DNA from: Thermoanaerobacterales bacterium
GTDB lineage: Bacteria > Bacillota > Thermosediminibacteria > Thermosediminibacterales > Tepidanaerobacteraceae
Direction: 5' to 3'
NCBI GenBank assembly: GCA_012840135.1
Contig: DUMA01000032.1
Span: 1 to 64,000 of the forward strand
DNA length: 64,000 bases
How positions within the stretch are numbered: the first letter of the stretch is position 1; each line of letters begins with the position of its first letter. This document shows positions 54,725 through 63,628 of the stretch, piece by piece. The notes under the pieces are model-generated. The model searched no databases, was not told where the DNA came from, and saw nothing but the letters and a program-made list of their open reading frames with translations. The position numbers and the translations under genes were made by a program.

Positions 54725-54826
54725 TTACCAGGCTTTCTCCGACAGGAATATCTTTTCCCTATCTTTTACTACCGAAATAACAAAATATGATGCACCAGGT
54801 TCTAGATATCTTCTTAGCTGAGTCAA
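54725..54826 (-). pseudogene. Remnant of a REP-associated tyrosine (Y1) transposase
   Basis: The frame TQLRRYLEPGASYFVISVVK followed by DREKIFLSEKA closely fits the N-terminal 33 residues of TnpA_REP/RAYT proteins; it ends at TAA (54725-54727), and no recognisable remainder follows. A TTG start is preceded by a GGGGG run. It is a fragment of a mobile-element enzyme. The rest of the 54.53-54.96 kb gap shows nothing clear. Confidence 0.5.
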
Positions 54827-54956
54827 TGCAAAACCCCCTATGATATAATAGCCATATTATACCATAAAATGCCAATTGTTGTAACATTAAGGGTGGGCTA
54901 CTATGTTATTTTTTCGGTAAATCCAAAAAAGTCGATGGATTACAATGCCCCCGTAC

Positions 54957-55667
54957 CTATTCCAAAAGTGTCAACGGCACATAATACTTGGAATACCTGT
55001 TCCCCTGATTGTCTGCAAAGGGACCGTCTTTATCTCTGACCATTACGGTCGCCCTTTTATTGATATTATAAAGGATACCCTGCAACCTTTTCCCATTGAA
55101 TGTGAATGAAACGGTATCTCCTATTTTCAGGCTAAACTTCTGCTTTGCTATTTGTTTATATGTCGGCAATTTATGATAGCTCTCCGTGTGGCCGAATAAA
55201 CTGTTTGCTATTGCCCTGAACCTGGCTCCGCTGCAGTTGGACTCTTTAAAATGAATAAATTCAATCACATGGCAAAGCTCGTGTTCAAACACAAGTTGAA
55301 GCGCTTCAAGGCTGCTTTTAGTCTTAATACCGCAGACTGTATTGCACCCTTTAATCGAACCGTATTGAAAAAAGAAATCCACGCCTATTTTGATTTCAAT
55401 GACGAGATCCTCCGGCTTTATTTTATCTATGGTTTTTGGACAAAGCGTCAAACCCGCACTCTTTGTCATTCGTCTGGAAAGAGAGAACTTTATCTTCCCT
55501 TTGAAGTTGCGTTTAAACCAGTTTTCAAAAAAGATCTGGTCATACAGCTCAAACATCAGCTCAAGATCGGCGGTTGATATAGTGTCGATCGTCCCATCCT
55601 TAATATTGGCCGATTTCGACATCAAAAGTTTTGAAATCTCTGAACGTTTGCTAATAATCTCATCCAT
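54957..55667 (-). CDS. SprT-like zinc metalloprotease-fold protein
   Basis: A protein of about 236 residues. The core is the SprT-like segment (TADLELMFELYDQIFF, LSRRMTKSAG), and the zinc site is HELCHVIEF (HExxH). A C-terminal half (about 160-236) has a small beta domain (IGDTVSFTFNGKRLQGILYN). ATG 55667 avoids overlap with the broken PHP gene; an ATG at 55694 is also possible. In eukaryotes SprT/Spartan digests DNA-protein crosslinks; bacterial function is unclear. Confidence 0.75.
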   Translation of the reverse strand: MDEIISKRSEISKLLMSKSANIKDGTIDTISTADLELMFELYDQIFFENWFKRNFKGKIKFSLSRRMTKSAGLTLCPKTIDKIKPEDLVIEIKIGVDFFFQYGSIKGCNTVCGIKTKSSLEALQLVFEHELCHVIEFIHFKESNCSGARFRAIANSLFGHTESYHKLPTYKQIAKQKFSLKIGDTVSFTFNGKRLQGILYNINKRATVMVRDKDGPFADNQGNRYSKYYVPLTLLE

Positions 55668-55671
55668 TTTT

Positions 55672-56014
55672 TTATCTCTTCCAATAGATTCCATCCATCA
55701 ATTCCCTGTTTCTTTTCAGCATTGTCTGCAGGCCTTAGTGTTCAGGATTTATCCCGAGGCCCAGGATATGGATAATTTCGGCCGTTATAAGAAGTGCTGA
55801 CCTCTACTCAGGTAATAAATTTAAGGCCGTTCTCTCTGGCTATTGAAGCCACTTCGGCAAGATTTTCCGTAGTATCGTGGTCTGTTACGGCAAACAGTTC
55901 TATACCTGCTGCCAGCAGGTTCTTCACCAGGTCTTCAGGCCCCCAGGTGCTGTCGGACGCTATCGTATGAATGTGTAAATCCACTTTTACCGGAGTCAGA
56001 CTTGAATTTTTCAC
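55672..56014 (-). pseudogene. PHP-domain phosphoesterase, 5' part with nonsense and frameshift
   Basis: Translation from ATG 56014 gives KVDLHIHTIASDSTWGPEDL and VTDHDTTENL, the metal-binding His/Asp start of a PHP phosphoesterase, then stops at TGA where the family has Gly (FIT*VEVSTSYNGR). One base shift later the frame reads HILGLGINPEH and then, after another stop, LQTMLKRNRELMD. The normal gene is about 280 residues; the last 60% is gone, with the SprT-like gene following at once. Confidence 0.75.
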
Positions 56015-56175
56015 TTGTTCTCCTCCCCAAAGCTTTGAAATATTTCCCTGATGAATCTACCTTTACCCGCACTCGGCCTTATCTTTGAGATATTTTATCC
56101 GCGCTTTCCTGCCATTTTTTCATTAGTGTAATCATACCATCGGCAAGGAGATATTTCAAGACTGACCCCGTTAAT

Positions 56176-56270
56176 TCACTTTGTCCTGACTATTATTTGC
56201 CTGCTCTTATACAGCGTCTTTCCTGACGCATCAAATCCATATACCTTATATACATATGTTTTATCCGATT
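56176..56270 (-). pseudogene. C-terminal fragment, fibronectin-III-like
   Basis: A minus-strand frame ending at TGA (56176-56178) encodes TYVYKVYGFDASGKTLYKS followed by RQIIVRTK, the last strands of a fibronectin-type-III-like module. The body of the gene is absent. The region 56.02-56.17 kb shows nothing clear. Confidence 0.4.
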
Positions 56271-56504
56271 TTAAGTAGTGAGCTTTTCCATTCTGTAATT
56301 GCAGCGATTGCAATACATATAAACTTTAAAATTATCTTCGGACTTCTCCACCTCTTCTTTACATTTGGAGGATATTATTTCCCTATCACAATTAGGACAT
56401 ATTCTCTTACTAAGTTTTTCATAAATCATCCTAAGATCTGTATAGATGTCAGTGACTGTGCCAACAGATGAGATGAAATACTTTTTAAATTTTTTCTTTA
56501 GCAC
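56271..56504 (-). CDS. Small zinc-ribbon protein, possibly a fragment
   Basis: A 77-codon AT-rich frame with two Cys pairs (CPNCDRE and YCNRCNYR), the pattern of a zinc ribbon. The GTG at 56504 has no good ribosome site; a start at the internal ATG (MIYEKLSKRIC) is possible. It may be the tail of a lost gene. Function unknown. Confidence 0.4.
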   Translation of the reverse strand: MLKKKFKKYFISSVGTVTDIYTDLRMIYEKLSKRICPNCDREIISSKCKEEVEKSEDNFKVYMYCNRCNYRMEKLTT

Positions 56505-56573
56505 AAATTTTTGTTTAAGATTTAATGGAAAATCGGAGAGTTTTTACACTGGAATCATATAATTATATGCGGT

Positions 56574-58397
56574 TTACGCGCCCCTCGCCCTTGCCCTTGC
56601 TCTTTCCTGCCTAGAAAGAATGGTTTTGCGCATTCGGATGTTTTTCGGCGTCACTTCCACCAGTTCATCATCGTCTATGAACTCAAGACATTTTTCCAGG
56701 GTCATCTCCCTGGGCGGAGTGAGTCTCAAAGCTTCGTCGGCAGTGGAAGAGCGTAGGTTTGTCACATGTTTTTTCTTGCAGACATTTATGTCCAAATCAC
56801 CGGGGCGGGAATTTTCACCCACTATCATGCCTTCATACACTCTGACTCCGGGACCTATGAAGAGGGTACCTCTATCCTGGGCGTTATAAAGTCCGTAAGT
56901 GTTGGACTCGCCGCTTTCAAAAGCCACCAGAGAGCCTCGGCTACGGGTTGGTATTTCGCCTTTAAAGGGGGTATAGCCTGCAAAAATTGAGTTCAATATG
57001 CCCTCACCTTTAGTATCTGTCATGAACTCCGAACGATAACCCAGTAGTCCTCTGGTGGGGATTTCAAACTCCATCCGCAGAGAACCGTTCCCCATGTTCT
57101 CCATGTTTGTGAGCTGTCCACGGCGGGCACCCATTTTTTCCATTACGATGCCCATATACTCTTCGGGTATATCTATGACCACCGACTCCATCGGTTCCAT
57201 CTTTTTCCCGTTTATTTCCTTTACGATAACTGTGGGTCTGGATACCTGAAACTCATATCCTTCTCTTCTCATGGTCTCTATCAGCACCGAAAGGTGCAGT
57301 TCTCCGCGGCCGGAAACCTTGAAGCTGTCAGGGCTGTCCGTTTCCTCCACGCGAAGGCTCACATTGCTCTTGGCTTCCCTGAACAGCCTTTCTCTTAAAT
57401 GCCTTGATGTCACAAACTGCCCTTCCTGGCCTGCGAAGGGGCTGTTGTTGACGCTGAATATCATGGAAAGGGTCGGCTCATCTATATTAACATATGGCAC
57501 CGGCTCGGGATTTTCCGCATCGGCTATAGTTTCACCTATATCTATATCCTGGATGCCCGTAACTGCTACAATATCGCCTATGGTAGCTTCTCTGGCTTCC
57601 TCCCTTTTCAAGCCCATGAATTCATAAAGATTGCTCACTTTTGTCCTGGAAATACTGCCGTCTTTTTTGCAGATGGCATATTCCTTCCCCGAAACAATTG
57701 TGCCTCGGAACACTCTTCCTATGGCAATCCTGCCCACGTAATCATCGTAATCCAAAGTAGTGATAAGCACCTGCATTGGCGCCTCCGGGTCTCCCGCTGG
57801 AGCCGGTATGTGGTTGACTATGGTGTCGAATAGGGGCTTTAAATTATCCGAGGGCTCGTCCATAGAATATTTGGCAATGCCGTCTTTGGCCGACGCATAA
57901 ACCACCGGAAAATCTATCTGGGAGTCGCTGGCCCCCAGTTCTATGAACAGTTCCAGCACCTCGTCTTCCACCTGTTTTACGCGGGCGTCGGGCCGGTCGA
58001 TTTTATTTATGACCACTATGGCCGGCAGTTCTAAAGCCAGTGCCTTTTTCAGCACAAACCGCGTCTGGGGCATGGGGCCTTCAAAAGCATCCACCAGCAA
58101 AAGCACCCCATCCACCATCTTCAATACCCGCTCTACCTCTCCGCCGAAATCGGCGTGGCCCGGAGTATCCACGATGTTTATCTTTATACCGTTATAGGTG
58201 ACGGCGGTGTTTTTGGCCAGGATGGTTATACCCCGCTCCCTTTCCAGTGCATTGGAATCCAGCACCCGTTCTTCAATCTTTTGATTCTGGCGGAAAATGC
58301 CGCTCTGTTTCAGCATTCCATCTACTAGAGTGGTTTTGCCGTGGTCCACATGGGCTATTATGGCTATATTTCTGATGTCATTTCTCTTCATAAACAT
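56574..58397 (-). CDS. typA: Ribosome-associated translational GTPase TypA/BipA
   Basis: A 607-residue elongation-factor-like GTPase. G1 is [10 protein letters not shown]2 RERGITI, G3 [12 protein letters not shown]4 [10 protein letters not shown]5 SAKDG, followed by a beta-barrel domain, EF-G-like domains, and the BipA-specific C-terminal domain. It helps ribosome assembly and growth at low temperature or stress. ATG 58397 follows AGGAGAGATATAA. Confidence 0.96.
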   Translation of the reverse strand: MFMKRNDIRNIAIIAHVDHGKTTLVDGMLKQSGIFRQNQKIEERVLDSNALERERGITILAKNTAVTYNGIKINIVDTPGHADFGGEVERVLKMVDGVLLLVDAFEGPMPQTRFVLKKALALELPAIVVINKIDRPDARVKQVEDEVLELFIELGASDSQIDFPVVYASAKDGIAKYSMDEPSDNLKPLFDTIVNHIPAPAGDPEAPMQVLITTLDYDDYVGRIAIGRVFRGTIVSGKEYAICKKDGSISRTKVSNLYEFMGLKREEAREATIGDIVAVTGIQDIDIGETIADAENPEPVPYVNIDEPTLSMIFSVNNSPFAGQEGQFVTSRHLRERLFREAKSNVSLRVEETDSPDSFKVSGRGELHLSVLIETMRREGYEFQVSRPTVIVKEINGKKMEPMESVVIDIPEEYMGIVMEKMGARRGQLTNMENMGNGSLRMEFEIPTRGLLGYRSEFMTDTKGEGILNSIFAGYTPFKGEIPTRSRGSLVAFESGESNTYGLYNAQDRGTLFIGPGVRVYEGMIVGENSRPGDLDINVCKKKHVTNLRSSTADEALRLTPPREMTLEKCLEFIDDDELVEVTPKNIRMRKTILSRQERARARARGA

Positions 58398-58415
58398 TTA
58401 TATCTCTCCTAAAAA

Positions 58416-59306
58416 TCAAACATAAAAATACATTTTCCCATCGATGATATCCATGTGTATGGATTCTTTTTCAAGCAGGTAAGTTAAAAAAGCGCTCACT
58501 GATGTTAGAGTTATAAAATACTGGGGCACGTTCATGGATATATTATATCTTTTTATCAAAAGCTCCGCCAGGTCTTCCCTGGTCAAGGGCTGCGCCAGCA
58601 ATTGAAGTATAATGTCGATATTTTCATTCAGGTTATCGATGTTTTTCCGAATGAGAGCTTTTGGATCTTCAATTAATTCCTCGCTGTGAGAGATTATATA
58701 ATAGTCGTAGTCCGTCGTCAGCAAGTATTCTAGGGTCTTGAACTGTTCTTTAATATCAAAAAGAAACGGCAGGGGGTATTTGGAAAGTTTTTCCTCGCTG
58801 AAAAAGGCATCACCGCAAAACAGCACGTTGTCTTCCGTCACAATGCCTATTTGTGCCGGGGTGTGTCCGCACAGGGGTACCACTTCAAACTTTTTATCTC
58901 CCAGTTCTACAATTCCCTCGGAAAGCTCAATGTTCACGAAAGTTTCTTTTCCCTTTACCACCCGTGCAGAAAGCCCGGGCATAGGACTTGCTCCATAAAA
59001 AACAATGCCCTCCAGGGAGTTGTTTTCCATGAAAAGTCTCTCCACTTTGGATGTTGCAATGAGAGTCCCCGTATGATTCTCCCGGATGAAATTATCCGCT
59101 CCAAAATGGTCAGGATGTGCATGAGTGTTTACGATATATTTGACCTTCAACTTTTCCGAATCAAGGGCCTCCAGCACCCGCTTTCCGGCGGTATTGTCTA
59201 TGCCGGAATCCACCAGCATACAAAAACCGCTTTTGTATCTGTAAACTCCTATATTTGTTGCACCGGGAATATAGTAAGTATGCCCTCTGAGTTTTATCAG
59301 TTCCAT
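58416..59306 (-). CDS. Metallo-beta-lactamase-fold hydrolase
   Basis: A 296-residue protein. The metal-binding motif is THAHPDHFGAD, a further His in VPLCGHTPAQIG, and Asp in LFCGDAFFSE; a final His in SHSEEL. The C-terminal 90 residues form a small winged-helix-like unit. Relatives are glyoxalase II, lactonases and others, so the substrate cannot be fixed. ATG 59306 follows CGGAGGAATATTTT. Confidence 0.88.
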   Translation of the reverse strand: MELIKLRGHTYYIPGATNIGVYRYKSGFCMLVDSGIDNTAGKRVLEALDSEKLKVKYIVNTHAHPDHFGADNFIRENHTGTLIATSKVERLFMENNSLEGIVFYGASPMPGLSARVVKGKETFVNIELSEGIVELGDKKFEVVPLCGHTPAQIGIVTEDNVLFCGDAFFSEEKLSKYPLPFLFDIKEQFKTLEYLLTTDYDYYIISHSEELIEDPKALIRKNIDNLNENIDIILQLLAQPLTREDLAELLIKRYNISMNVPQYFITLTSVSAFLTYLLEKESIHMDIIDGKMYFYV

Positions 59307-59511
59307 AAAATATTCCTCCGAAAGTTTTTGCATGATCCCATATAAATTTACTCATATATTATACAAAAAATGTACAAAAAAAATCAAGAAATGCCTTTTC
59401 CCTCTTGAATACCTGCTACTTATACTTATATTTTAAAGTGCTCTTAACTAAAAATGGGATTTGGCTGCGTCTAAAAACAGATGCTTTTTTAAAAACCTAT
59501 ATAAAGAAAAG

Positions 59512-59542
59512 GTCACTACCCTATCTTTTTCAGGGCAGTGAC
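59512..59542 (-). terminator. Terminator after the P-ATPase transcript
   Basis: GTCACTGCCCT and a matching AGGGTAGTGAC arm of 11 bp (one mismatch) are followed by CCTTTTCTTT on the minus strand. Confidence 0.7.
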
Positions 59543-59589
59543 TATTGTCAGCCTTGCATAATCTTTTATGACTTCTTTATGACTCCGTC

Positions 59590-59706
59590 TTATGCCTTCC
59601 CTGTGTCACAGGCCACTTTGCCTCCCCTGGACCTGATGCCTTTGGAAGCATTCACAATGACATCGGCCAGGACTCCTGTTACATAGCCTTCCATAGCTTC
59701 TTTCAT
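59590..59706 (-). CDS. Possible 38-aa peptide
   Basis: From ATG 59706 a frame MKEAMEGYVTGVLADVIVNA continues to TAA at 59590. It lies 3 nt after the upstream gene's stop and before the terminator at 59512-59542. No clear ribosome site is seen, so translation is uncertain and no family is recognised. Otherwise 59.34-59.71 kb holds only the terminator. Confidence 0.3.
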   Translation of the reverse strand: MKEAMEGYVTGVLADVIVNASKGIRSRGGKVACDTGKA

Positions 59707-59709
59707 AGA

Positions 59710-60006
59710 TCATGTCGCTACTTCTTCATATTTCTTTTTCCAGTAATCGCATTTGGTCCTCATTTCTTTTACGAGCTTTATATCCTCTTCAGTATGAAAA
59801 CCTTCTTCCACCCGGCTTTCCGCAGCTTTCACTCCTTCTTCAAATGTGTCGAGGGCTTTTTTGAACAATGCTTTCGCAAAGATAGTCCTTTCCTTCTCAT
59901 GGGGCCACTGGGATTTTTGAGAATCCCTTATAAAAGCCTTTAGAAGGTCGAAAAACTTTTCTCCTTCGGTATACAGATTGATGCTAAATTCAAGACCTCC
60001 GAACAT
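59710..60006 (-). CDS. Hypothetical 98-aa helical protein
   Basis: A soluble, charged, all-helical protein (FGGLEFSINLYTEGEKFFDL, then SRVEEGFHTEEDIKLVKEM). ATG 60006 follows GGGGGG at 7 nt; a longer frame upstream lacks support. It lies downstream of the P-type ATPase on the same strand. No known family or catalytic motif is recognised. Confidence 0.6.
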   Translation of the reverse strand: MFGGLEFSINLYTEGEKFFDLLKAFIRDSQKSQWPHEKERTIFAKALFKKALDTFEEGVKAAESRVEEGFHTEEDIKLVKEMRTKCDYWKKKYEEVAT

Positions 60007-60093
60007 TTTTATAACCCCCCGGCATGTGATATATTTAAGAATTCCACAAAAGATTGAAAATTCCTGCCTGAGCATTCAAAAATGGAAGCCAGT

Positions 60094-62730
60094 TTATACA
60101 ATCGCACTGAGGCCTGCCAGGGCTATTATGAGCATCCAGAGGTTTCTGTCCGGGGGTATTGTATGGAAGACAGGCTGGAAAAACGGTATATATATTACCA
60201 TAAGCAGCATTCCTGCGGAAAGCAGAGCCGCCAGAGTCAGATATATATTTGAAAAGGGATTTTGCTCCCATATTCCCCGCCTTTCGGTCCTGCACTCGAA
60301 CACAAAAACAAGCTGTGCCAGCACCAGAGTGCTGAAAGCCGCTGTCCTCGACAGGGCAAGATCGCCCTTGCTGTATAATCCTGCCAGAATGAAAGCCGCC
60401 AATGTGGCAAGGCTTATCAGTATTCCCCTGTATATTATTCTTTTTGCAAGACCGCCGGAAAATACATTTTCATCCTTGATTCTGGGCTTTCGATTCATCA
60501 CATCCCTTTCGGGAGGGTCCACTCCCAGGGCCATGGCCGGAAGCCCGTCGGTCACCAGATTCATCCAAAGGATCTGTATGGGGAGCAGGGGCAGGGGTAA
60601 ACCTATTGCCGATGTCCAGATCATCGTTAGAACCTCGCCTATGTTGCAGGACAGTAGATAGCGGATGAATTTCCTAATATTATCATATATGATCCTGCCC
60701 TCCTCCACCGCCGCCACTATGCTGGCGAAATTGTCATCCATCAGAATCATGGAGGATGCCTCTTTTGTCACATCGGTCCCGCTTATGCCCATAGATACCC
60801 CGATATCGGCTTCCTTGACTGCCGGAGCATCATTTACTCCGTCACCGGTCATGGCCACAACATGCCCTTTCTTTTTTAATGCTTTTACTATTTTGAGTTT
60901 ATGTCTGGGGGTCACGCGGGCATAGACTGCCACATCATCCACACATTTTAAAAATTCCGACTCGCTCATGTTGTCCAGTTCCTGGCCGGTAAGGATTTTG
61001 CTGTCTTTCGATATCATCTTAAGTTCTCTGGCTACGGCCCAGGCTGTAGCCTTATGGTCGCCGGTTATCATCACCGGACGGATACCGGCGGAAAAACATT
61101 TCTGTACAGCCTCTATGGCTTCTGGCCTGGGTGGATCTATCATTCCCATGAGCCCTAAAAAAGTAAGATCGTGTTCCGGTTCTTTTTCATCCATATCCTG
61201 TATGCTTAATTTTTTGTATGCAAAGGCTATTACCCTCAGGGCTTCTCTTCCCATGTCTTCATTGATGGCAAGAATTTCATCCTCATCTTTTTTAAGCATG
61301 GGCTTTATTTGTCCATCTTTTTCTATTGTGGTGCACAGAGATAGAACAATATCCGGCGCACCCTTTGTAAAAAGAAAAATCTCGCCCCGCCGGTTTTTAA
61401 CCACCACCGACATCCTTTTTCTGTTGGAGTCGAAAGGGATTTCCCTGATTCTTTTATAGACACTGTCTACGTTTTCTTTTTGCACTCCGCCCTTTAAAGC
61501 AGCAAAAAGTATAGCCACTTCCGTGGGGTCACCGTAAGGCGTTATCTCCCTCGTCTTTAAAAAATCGCCGAACAGTCCGCCCTTCTGTCGGCCGATCGCC
61601 GCATTGTTGCAGGAGGCTCCAATTTCCAGTAGACGTCGGAGTTCACCGTCAGGTTTTTTAAAAAGCCGTCCTTCGGAAGAAATGAAATTACCTTCCGGGT
61701 TGTAGCCCGTACCTGTGACCATCAATGTCTTGCCGTTTACATGGATTTTCCTTACACTCATCCTGTTTTCCGTCAATGTACCTGTTTTATCGCTGCAGAT
61801 GACCGTCGCGCACCCCAGAGTCTCCACCGCCGGAAGCTTTCTTATAACGGCGTTTTTTTTCATCATCCTCTGGACTCCCAGGGTCAATACCACCGTGACA
61901 ATGGCAGGAAGTCCTTCGGGGATGGCAGCCACGGCAAGGCTGACCCCGAAAAGGAACATGTCATAGGCCCTTTCCCCCCGGATAATTCCCAGGATAGATA
62001 CCAGGGCGCATATGAAAAGGCTGACGGTCACCAGCTGCTTTCCCAGTACATCCAGACGCCGCTGCAGCGGTGTCTCTTCATCTTCTATATTGCCCATCAT
62101 GCCTGCAATCTTGCCCATCTCGGTGTCCATGCCCGTTTCGGTCACCAGCATCCTACCGCGGCCCGAGACTACAAGGGTGCCCATAAATGCGAGGTTCTTT
62201 CTGTGTATCTTCATCTCAGCTTCTTCCCCTGGCTTTATGGTCTTTTCCACCGGCACTGATTCCCCGGTCAATATGGATTCATCCACAGAAAGCCCCTCGG
62301 CCTCAATGAGTTCTCCATCGGCAGGCACCCGGGCCCCGCTTTCCAGAAGTACTATATCCCCCGGAACGACATCCTTAGCCGGAACAACCTTGATTTCCCC
62401 ATCCCTCAAAACCTTCGCCACAGGTGCTGCCAGTTCCCTCAAGGCTTGAAGGGATTTTTCGGTCCTGTATTCCTGAATGAAACCCAGGAAGCCATTAACG
62501 AGGATGATGGCGGTGATAGCTATGGCATCAGCCACCTCTCCCAAATATGCGGATATAGCCATGGCGCCTAAGAGGACAAGGGTTATGAAATCCGTAAACT
62601 GAGTAATGAAAATTGAAAAGGCTGATATCTTTTTTACTTCCTGTATCTGGTTTTCTCCAAAAAGCTTTTTCTTTAAGGGTACTTCGCGGCTGGACAATCC
62701 TTTATGAAGGTCTGTGTCAAAGTATTCCAT
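60094..62730 (-). CDS. Cation-transporting P-type ATPase, calcium (PMCA/SERCA) type
   Basis: An 878-residue P-type pump with ten membrane helices. Phosphorylation motif DKTGTLTEN, hinge TGDGVNDAP, nucleotide site KGAPD, A-domain TGES, and PEGL in helix 4 (AAIPEGLPA), a signature of type II Ca2+ pumps. It probably exports Ca2+ and perhaps Mn2+. ATG 62730 follows GGAGGGG. Calcium pumps are frequent in sporulating bacteria; no direct link is shown. Confidence 0.93.
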   Translation of the reverse strand: MEYFDTDLHKGLSSREVPLKKKLFGENQIQEVKKISAFSIFITQFTDFITLVLLGAMAISAYLGEVADAIAITAIILVNGFLGFIQEYRTEKSLQALRELAAPVAKVLRDGEIKVVPAKDVVPGDIVLLESGARVPADGELIEAEGLSVDESILTGESVPVEKTIKPGEEAEMKIHRKNLAFMGTLVVSGRGRMLVTETGMDTEMGKIAGMMGNIEDEETPLQRRLDVLGKQLVTVSLFICALVSILGIIRGERAYDMFLFGVSLAVAAIPEGLPAIVTVVLTLGVQRMMKKNAVIRKLPAVETLGCATVICSDKTGTLTENRMSVRKIHVNGKTLMVTGTGYNPEGNFISSEGRLFKKPDGELRRLLEIGASCNNAAIGRQKGGLFGDFLKTREITPYGDPTEVAILFAALKGGVQKENVDSVYKRIREIPFDSNRKRMSVVVKNRRGEIFLFTKGAPDIVLSLCTTIEKDGQIKPMLKKDEDEILAINEDMGREALRVIAFAYKKLSIQDMDEKEPEHDLTFLGLMGMIDPPRPEAIEAVQKCFSAGIRPVMITGDHKATAWAVARELKMISKDSKILTGQELDNMSESEFLKCVDDVAVYARVTPRHKLKIVKALKKKGHVVAMTGDGVNDAPAVKEADIGVSMGISGTDVTKEASSMILMDDNFASIVAAVEEGRIIYDNIRKFIRYLLSCNIGEVLTMIWTSAIGLPLPLLPIQILWMNLVTDGLPAMALGVDPPERDVMNRKPRIKDENVFSGGLAKRIIYRGILISLATLAAFILAGLYSKGDLALSRTAAFSTLVLAQLVFVFECRTERRGIWEQNPFSNIYLTLAALLSAGMLLMVIYIPFFQPVFHTIPPDRNLWMLIIALAGLSAIV

Positions 62731-62984
62731 AAAAAATCCCCTCCGCCCGGTTTGTATTACATTTAATTACTTATGCCCGGTTTCTGGGGATTATGTCTAA
62801 AACATCAGTTTCAATTATGAAATCATTCGTATCACAGGGCTTCTATAGGGTCCTTGTAAGCTACCCGCTTGGGTTGTATTTTTATAATTATTTTGGTCTT
62901 ATATATTCAAAAAAGTTTATATGTAATATAATATATCTAACATCCTGGGGTATATATCAAACTTGTTCAATTGGAGGGTCTGCC

Positions 62985-63626
62985 GTGAATCTTTCATCAA
63001 TTTTTATTACCGCCTTTCTTGTGGGATTATCCGGAGCCATGATGCCAGGACCTCTAGTCACCATAGCCCTCAATGAGTCGCTAAAAAGTGGCCTTGGAGC
63101 CAATCTACTGGTGTCATCAGGCCACGCCCTCATGGAAGCCCTTCTGGTACTGGTGCTGGCTTTAGGCCTGGGAAGTATGCTTAACCAGCCTTTTATTATG
63201 GGATTTATTGGCATCATAGGCTCCCTTTTTCTTTTCAAAATGGCCTTTGATATGGTCCGGGATGTACACCTGGGTAAAATAAGCCTTGATATGAAAGCAT
63301 CCCCCGGTTCATCCCGCAACTTCGGCCCTGGCCTTTCGGGAATTTTTGCCACCATCTCCAACCCTTACTGGTTTCTGTGGTGGGTGACCATCGGGTCAAA
63401 TTATGTGGCTCTCTCATTAAAAAATGGCATGGCCGGAATTTTATCTTTTTATTTCGGCCATATCCTCTCAGATTTCTCCTGGCTTTTCATAGTCGGCACA
63501 ATGGTAGTTACCGGAAAAAAATTCATAAGCGATACGGTATACCGTAGTCTGATATTAATAATGGGCGTCTTTTTGGGGATATTGTCAATGTATTTCCTGT
63601 ACTCAGGGATAAAATTCCTGTCCTGA
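62985..63626 (+). CDS. LysE-family amino acid exporter
   Basis: A 213-residue membrane protein with six helices (FITAFLVGLSGAMMPGPLVT is the family start with the PGP motif). It exports amino acids or homoserine-type compounds. GTG 62985 follows GGAGGGTCTGCC; the longer frame upstream lacks a ribosome site. Its stop is 2 bp from the folD stop on the other strand. Confidence 0.88.
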   Translation: MNLSSIFITAFLVGLSGAMMPGPLVTIALNESLKSGLGANLLVSSGHALMEALLVLVLALGLGSMLNQPFIMGFIGIIGSLFLFKMAFDMVRDVHLGKISLDMKASPGSSRNFGPGLSGIFATISNPYWFLWWVTIGSNYVALSLKNGMAGILSFYFGHILSDFSWLFIVGTMVVTGKKFISDTVYRSLILIMGVFLGILSMYFLYSGIKFLS

Positions 63627-63628
63627 CT

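Noticed and set aside
59405-59686. Plus-strand frame of 93 codons after the MBL-fold gene
   Set aside because: It spans a clear minus-strand terminator and the antisense of the 38-aa frame; no ribosome site.
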